A stretch of DNA of 64,000 nt from VAZQ01 sp045811525. Its GTDB lineage: Bacteria > Pseudomonadota > Alphaproteobacteria > Rhizobiales > Xanthobacteraceae. The first letter of the stretch is position 1, and each line of letters starts with the position of its first letter. The DNA lies in assembly GCA_045811525.1 (NCBI GenBank), contig JBJMTV010000043.1, forward strand, positions 42,110-106,109, written 5' to 3'. The position numbers and the translations under genes were made by a program. Below the pieces are notes generated by a model, which saw nothing but the letters and a program-made list of their open reading frames with translations, searched no databases and was not told the DNA's origin. This document shows, one piece after another, positions 59,645 to 64,000 of the stretch.

Positions 59645-61495
59645 TCAGCCCGTGAGCTCACGCACCGCACGCTCCGCGTGATCCATGGCGAGATGCGCAT
59701 AGGCGTCGCCACCCGCATCGGAATTGGCAATCGCCACGTTCCCGCAGCGCTGCCGCGCAAGCACCAGCACGGACTCATAGTCATCGCTGTCATAAAGCGA
59801 GTTCCCCACATAGCCATAGCCGTGCGGCCACCTGTTCACGGTCAGCGCAGCGATGTCGCGCCCGCTGTCGAACCCGCCAGCTCCGAGCATGCGGTCCAGC
59901 TCTTCGCGAATGCGCATCTCGAAGTCGGCGAACGTCATGGCAAAAAGCTTTGCTTGGCCGATGCGGAACTGGGCGCGGGCATCGAGCCCCTGGTTGGGGG
60001 CGCCGGGGACGTGCACGAGGTGCAGGCAGATGGGCTCGGATGGGTCGCGCGGGTGGCGATAGCCGCCCAGGCTGACAGGGAAATCGAGCTTGACCTGGCT
60101 GTGAAAGGACATCGGCGCGGAAATGGCGTGAACGCCGAGGGATGCCCAAGCACGCCAGTCACGCACCAGGACGTTGCTGTAGACGATTGGCGTCTTGACA
60201 TTGAGTGCTAGCGCCGCCCGCTGGCCCTCGTCGAGCTCGGGCAAAATGTAGGGAATGACAGTGTGAAAGCATGCCAAGACGACGTGCCGCGCAGCGACGC
60301 GGTGCAAGGTGCCAGCGCGGACATATCCCAGCTCGGCTCCCGAGGCGACATTGCGCACGGCGACACAGGTGGAATCGAGGCGTACGCGCACGGAGCTGCC
60401 GTCGCTGTCGAGGCGGGCATAGTCGAACGGCGCCAGCACCACGTCTTCCATGCTGGTGCCCGGTGCCGCATCGGGAATCAAAGCGCGCACCAGCAGACGG
60501 GCAAGGGACGCGTTGCCGTCGGGAAAATGGTAGATGTAGGGCTCACTGCGCTCCGGACTGCGCTCGTTGCCAAGGCCGAGACCGGCAAAGCCTGGGTACC
60601 CGAAATCGCGCAGGTCGGCCGCGGGAACCGCGTCGGCGGTCAGCCCAAAAAATCCAAGCGTCCGTCCCTGGAAACAGTTCGCCACCTCCTCGCTGCAGCC
60701 GCAGATGCGGGTCAAATATTCGCGGTAGCTGGTGCGCCGGAGAATTGCGAGCTTCTCCTCGCTCGAGCGTCCCGGCAGAGGATCGCGACCGGGGTCGTAG
60801 AGCGCGGCAAGCTGCATTTTGCTGGCTGCCCCCATCGGGAAGGCCGACGCGAGCTCTGCGATGGCGCGCGGCGCATCGGCGCTGCCGGGCGCGCTGGTCG
60901 CCGAAAGCAGTGAATCACCTGTGACCAGCTGGTCGCGGCCGAAGCTTTCGCGCGCAAAGAAGATCGCGCGTGACAACCCAAGCGAAGCGTAGAGGTTCTG
61001 GTCGAACGCGGTTTCAAAACGCGTGAGATCGATGCCGAGCTCGCGCAGCAGGTCTTTGGCAACCGGACTGTACAGGCTGCGCGGCGATTGCATGGATTCG
61101 CTGCCGCCGTAGCCGATGACAAGGCGTCCGCCGATGTGGAACTCGTTGCGTTTGGCATGCCCGCCAAAATCGTCATGGTTGTCGAGAACAAGAATGCGCG
61201 CTTGCGGGCCCACAGCGCGGCGGTAAAACCACGCCGCGGCGAGTCCGCTTATCCCGGCGCCGACCACGATAAGATCGTAGTGTTCGTCGGTGGCGACACG
61301 CGTCAGATCGAATCGCTTCCCTTCGCGCGCCTGCGCATGTGCCACCTCGAAGCTGCCCACGTGCTGCCCGCGCAGCCCGGTGAGCGAGGGCGGATAGCGC
61401 GAGGGCTCGGCCGCGATCTGCGCGGCAGGGGTCAGACCCGCTGCAATGCCGAGGGCCATGCCGTTGAGGAAATCACGCCGGTGGATTTGGCTCAT
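59645..61495 (-). CDS. Tat-exported FAD-binding amine-oxidase-like flavoprotein
   Basis: A 616-residue protein with a twin-arginine signal (SQIHRRDFLNGMALGIAAGL), then the Rossmann motif YDLIVVGAGISGLAAAWFYR and VLDNHDDFGGHAKRNEFHI, the GG doublet typical of flavin amine oxidases. The C-terminus has ALTVNRWPHGYGYVGNSLYD and GNVAIANSDAGGDAYAHLAM, completing the FAD site. It is a periplasmic or membrane-facing oxidase; substrate unknown. The fold is close to phytoene desaturase and polyamine oxidase-like proteins. The ATG at 61495 is chosen because the Tat signal starts there. It is divergent from the dienelactone-hydrolase-type gene. Confidence 0.9.
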   Translation of the reverse strand: MSQIHRRDFLNGMALGIAAGLTPAAQIAAEPSRYPPSLTGLRGQHVGSFEVAHAQAREGKRFDLTRVATDEHYDLIVVGAGISGLAAAWFYRRAVGPQARILVLDNHDDFGGHAKRNEFHIGGRLVIGYGGSESMQSPRSLYSPVAKDLLRELGIDLTRFETAFDQNLYASLGLSRAIFFARESFGRDQLVTGDSLLSATSAPGSADAPRAIAELASAFPMGAASKMQLAALYDPGRDPLPGRSSEEKLAILRRTSYREYLTRICGCSEEVANCFQGRTLGFFGLTADAVPAADLRDFGYPGFAGLGLGNERSPERSEPYIYHFPDGNASLARLLVRALIPDAAPGTSMEDVVLAPFDYARLDSDGSSVRVRLDSTCVAVRNVASGAELGYVRAGTLHRVAARHVVLACFHTVIPYILPELDEGQRAALALNVKTPIVYSNVLVRDWRAWASLGVHAISAPMSFHSQVKLDFPVSLGGYRHPRDPSEPICLHLVHVPGAPNQGLDARAQFRIGQAKLFAMTFADFEMRIREELDRMLGAGGFDSGRDIAALTVNRWPHGYGYVGNSLYDSDDYESVLVLARQRCGNVAIANSDAGGDAYAHLAMDHAERAVRELTG

Positions 61496-61581
61496 ATGCC
61501 GCTCACCCAGGAATGGAAGCGAATGGAATAGCGCCGGGGATGCCGTGTTATAGTCCTTGCCGCAACGGCAAGGAGAAAGCG

Positions 61582-62457
61582 ATGGATCAGAAGATCATCA
61601 ATTTGTACGACCGCTTTACCCATGGCGGCATGAATCGGCGCGAGTTTCTCGACCGTCTGACGGAGCTCGCGGGCTCAACGGCAGGTGCCGCGGCGTTGCT
61701 CCCGGTTTTGCAGAACAACTATGCCCAGGCTGCCATTGTGCCTCCTGAGGATGCCCGGCTCACCGCCGAGCGCGTGACCTACGGCTCTCCCAAAGGCAAG
61801 ATCAACGGTTATCTCGTGCGCCCGACTGCTCGCGGCAAGCGACCAGCGGTGATCGTCATTCATGAGAACCGCGGTCTCAACCCACACATTGAGGATGTGG
61901 CGCGCCGACTAGCGGTGGAGGGCTATCTAGCACTCGCACCAGATTTGCTTTCGGTTGCCGGTGGCACACCAAGCAGCGAGGATGCCGCACGCGACTTGCA
62001 CACCAAAACGAACAAGGATGACATGTTGGCTGCCGCTATTGCCGCAGTACCGTTCATGCGCACGCATTCGGACTCGACTGGCAAGGTTGGCGCTGTCGGC
62101 TTCTGCTACGGTGGCGGGGTGGTTAATCGAATGGCCGCCGGCAGCCCCGATCTCAACGCGGCCGTTTCCTACTACGGCATGCAAGTGCCGGCGGAGATGG
62201 TGCCGTCCATCAAAGCCGCTTTGCTGCTGCAATATGCCGAGAACGACGACAACATCGACAAAGGCATTGCAGCCTACGAGGCGGCGCTCAAGGCCAACGG
62301 CAAGAAATACAGCCTGTACGTCTATCCAGGCACGCAGCATGCGTTCAACAACGATACTGGTGCTGCCCGCTACAACAAGGCGGCTGCCGATCTGGCCTGG
62401 AGCCGCACTCTCGCTTTCCTGGCCGAGCACCTCGGTGCACCGCCCAAGGCGGCGTGA
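61582..62457 (+). CDS. Dienelactone hydrolase family protein with Tat-like N-terminus
   Basis: A 291-residue alpha/beta hydrolase. The first 50 residues contain NRREFLDRLTELAGSTAGAA, a twin-arginine-like export signal. The core has VIVIHENRGLNPHIEDVARR, the nucleophile elbow VGAVGFCYGGGVVNRMAAG (Cys in GFCYGG) and the catalytic His in YPGTQHAFNNDTGAARYN. These match dienelactone hydrolase, which opens lactone rings. The ATG at 61582 lies behind AAGGAGAAAG. It is divergent from the flavoprotein gene, and both are exported by the same route, so they may act on the same periplasmic compound; that is inference. Confidence 0.88.
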   Translation: MDQKIINLYDRFTHGGMNRREFLDRLTELAGSTAGAAALLPVLQNNYAQAAIVPPEDARLTAERVTYGSPKGKINGYLVRPTARGKRPAVIVIHENRGLNPHIEDVARRLAVEGYLALAPDLLSVAGGTPSSEDAARDLHTKTNKDDMLAAAIAAVPFMRTHSDSTGKVGAVGFCYGGGVVNRMAAGSPDLNAAVSYYGMQVPAEMVPSIKAALLLQYAENDDNIDKGIAAYEAALKANGKKYSLYVYPGTQHAFNNDTGAARYNKAAADLAWSRTLAFLAEHLGAPPKAA

Positions 62458-62522
62458 GATATCCTGAGCAGGGGCTCGCAAACACCAGCCGCGCGCGCCG
62501 CACGCACGGCTACTTCTCCTCA

Positions 62523-62555
62523 CGCTCAGGAGCATCGCTGCGACGCTCCTGAGCG
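62523..62555. terminator. Perfect inverted repeat after the dienelactone hydrolase gene
   Basis: CGCTCAGGAGC (62523-62533) and GCTCCTGAGCG (62545-62555) are perfect 11-bp arms with an 11-base loop. No T tract follows. It lies 66 bp past the stop of the hydrolase and 86 bp before the next start, so it may end transcription or serve as an operator. Confidence 0.6.
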
Positions 62556-62640
62556 CGCGAGGCATGAACAAAAGAAATAGCAAGTTCGCGAACGGTCCGG
62601 CGCAGGGTTGCGCGCAGGCACCGCGACAGAGGAGAACTCC

Positions 62641-64000
62641 GTGTCCCGCCTCATGTCTACGCTTGCCACCATTTGGCGGCTCAGCCGCCCGTACTTTTTT
62701 TCCGAGGATCGCTTTGCCGGCCGTCTTCTGCTGGCCTCGGTGATCGCAATCGAGCTGTCGCTCGTCGGGCTGAACGTTCTCTTCAACCGCTGGAATGCGC
62801 GCTTCTACAATGCACTGCAAGATCGAAACTGGGATTCCTTTGTCACCGAGATCCTCTACTTCTCTGTGCTGGCGACATTCTTCATCGTGCTCGCGGTGTA
62901 CCAGCTGTATCTGCGGCAATGGCTGCAGATCCGCTGGCGCACCTGGATGACACGCCAGTATCTCGACCATTGGCTCGGCAACGCCAATCATTACCGCATG
63001 CAGGTGCTGGGCGACGCCGCCGACAATCCAGACCAACGCATTTCCGAGGACATCAATATTTTCGTCGAGCGCGGCATTTATGTCGCCGTCAAGCTGCTCG
63101 GCGCCGTGCTGACGCTCGTGTCGTTCGTGGCCATCCTATGGGGGCTTTCCGAGGACGCGCCCCTGCAACTGTTCGGCCGCGACTTTGCAATCCCGGGCTA
63201 CCTGGTCTGGGCGGCGCTCCTTTATGCAGTGGTAGGCACCGTGCTCACCCACGTCATCGGCTCCGCGCTCATCAATCTGAATTTCCGCCAGCAACGCTAT
63301 GAAGCGGATTTTCGCTTCAACCTCGTGCGTACACGCGAGAGCTCCGAACAGATTGGACTCATGGGAGGCGAGCGCGCGGAGACTCGGCGGCTGCTGGAGC
63401 GGTTCGCGCATGTGATCGCGAACTGGAGGGCGATCATGGTGCGCACCAAGAGGCTCACCTTCCTCACCTCCGGTTATCAGCAAGCCGCGATCATCTTTCC
63501 CTATCTCGTGACCAGTCCTGCTTACTTTGCCAGTCACATCCAGCTCGGCGGCATGATGCAGATCGTCTCGGCTTTCGGCAGCGTGCAGGAGGCGCTCTCG
63601 ATCATCATCACCATCTACCGAGAGCTCGCCGAATGGCGGGCAGTGATTGCCCGGCTCGACGGCTTCGACATGGCGATCCAGCACGGCCAGGCTGCGGCAA
63701 CGGCAGCCCCCGGCATCGCCATCACGGCGCGCGCGGGCGAGCCGAGCCTCCAGATCGACGACCTTCTCGTACGCCTGCCGCAAGGCAGGCCGCTGGTCAC
63801 CGTCGAGGACATCGCCATAGCGCCGCGCGAGCACGTCCTCGTCACGGGGCCCTCAGGCTCGGGCAAATCCACCTTGTTCCGCGCGATTGCGGGCATCTGG
63901 CCTTTCGGCACGGGCTCGATCGCGGTACCGAAAGGAGCCAAGCTGCTGGTGCTGCCGCAGCGGCCGTATTTCCCCATTGCCACGCTTGCCGCGGCGGTGA
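62641..64000 (+). CDS. ABC exporter, SbmA/BacA/YddA-like (3' end cut by window edge)
   Basis: The GTG at 62641, behind GAGGAG, opens a frame that runs to the window end (453 codons seen). The N-terminal membrane domain reads IWRLSRPYFFSEDRFAGRLL, VGLNVLFNRWNARFYNALQD, RWRTWMTRQYLDHWLGNANH and NPDQRISEDINIFVERGIY, the SbmA/BacA family pattern (ABC_membrane_2). It is fused to an ATPase domain that starts near residue 360, with Walker A VTGPSGSGKSTLFRAIAGIW at about residue 400. This is the YddA/BclA layout, not the ATPase-less SbmA. Relatives import or export peptides; BclA of Bradyrhizobium protects against plant NCR peptides. The signature and Walker B motifs lie beyond the window. Confidence 0.9.
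   Translation, partial: MSRLMSTLATIWRLSRPYFFSEDRFAGRLLLASVIAIELSLVGLNVLFNRWNARFYNALQDRNWDSFVTEILYFSVLATFFIVLAVYQLYLRQWLQIRWRTWMTRQYLDHWLGNANHYRMQVLGDAADNPDQRISEDINIFVERGIYVAVKLLGAVLTLVSFVAILWGLSEDAPLQLFGRDFAIPGYLVWAALLYAVVGTVLTHVIGSALINLNFRQQRYEADFRFNLVRTRESSEQIGLMGGERAETRRLLERFAHVIANWRAIMVRTKRLTFLTSGYQQAAIIFPYLVTSPAYFASHIQLGGMMQIVSAFGSVQEALSIIITIYRELAEWRAVIARLDGFDMAIQHGQAAATAAPGIAITARAGEPSLQIDDLLVRLPQGRPLVTVEDIAIAPREHVLVTGPSGSGKSTLFRAIAGIWPFGTGSIAVPKGAKLLVLPQRPYFPIATLAAAV

Overview
The window is about 64 kb of GC-rich chromosome from an alphaproteobacterium, most likely order Hyphomicrobiales near the Bradyrhizobium/Xanthobacteraceae group. The evidence is a RegB/RegA (ActS/ActR) redox pair, a MipZ-type ATPase, DUF2093, DUF4170 and DUF6101 proteins, adjacent hisZ and hisG, an alphaproteobacterial waaA-lpxK envelope operon, a CIRCE-controlled groESL operon, and a large surplus of stand-alone periplasmic binding proteins. 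Nothing looks like a prophage, plasmid, insertion sequence or CRISPR array. Apart from RegA I see no classical DNA-binding regulator.

Region by region: 1-5 kb holds a PHA depolymerase (cut by the left edge), an ABC-2 exporter, and the regB-regA two-component system. 5-12 kb is accessory: an orphan amino-acid-type binding protein, small secreted proteins, a MipZ-like ATPase followed by a coiled-coil protein, an amidohydrolase and a frameshifted glycine-rich protein. 12-21.5 kb has an orphan PF04392 binding protein, a diguanylate cyclase broken by a frameshift, an atypical tRNA-Asn-like gene, a flavoprotein divergent from a GNAT-type acyltransferase, and three tandem Bug/TctC binding proteins with no transporter.

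21.5-30 kb is mostly housekeeping: rsmD, rluB, tadA, a patatin/phosphotransferase pair, purD, a cupin, xseA and a DUF2093 protein. 30-35.6 kb is a compact leftward operon (TldE/PmbA, CysQ, DUF4170, lysophospholipid-acyltransferase-like, waaA, lpxK) serving outer-membrane biogenesis. 35.6-44.6 kb has a DUF6101 protein, a heptameric repeat array, an orphan NMT1-type binding protein, ubiA, rsmE, hisZ-hisG, and a phosphatase/NAD(P)H-hydrate dehydratase pair.

44.7-48 kb has two more Bug proteins and a threonine-synthase-like enzyme. 48-51 kb has a GtrA flippase divergent from an overlapping glycosyltransferase/YdjC-type deacetylase pair, which together look like a lipid-linked amino-sugar modification cassette. 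51.8-56.5 kb has an L,D-transpeptidase, a hydroxyacid dehydrogenase, a lipoprotein, a GlcG/HbpS protein and another orphan binding protein. 56.5-58.8 kb is groESL with promoter, CIRCE operator and terminator. The right end has a 2OG-Fe(II) oxygenase, a Tat-exported flavoprotein, a dienelactone-hydrolase-type enzyme and the start of an SbmA/BacA/YddA-like ABC exporter.

The most unusual items are the GtrA-GT2-YdjC cassette, the MipZ-like/coiled-coil pair, the 7-bp repeat array at 36.4 kb, the two frameshifted genes at 11 and 14 kb, the odd tRNA, and nine binding proteins without transporters.
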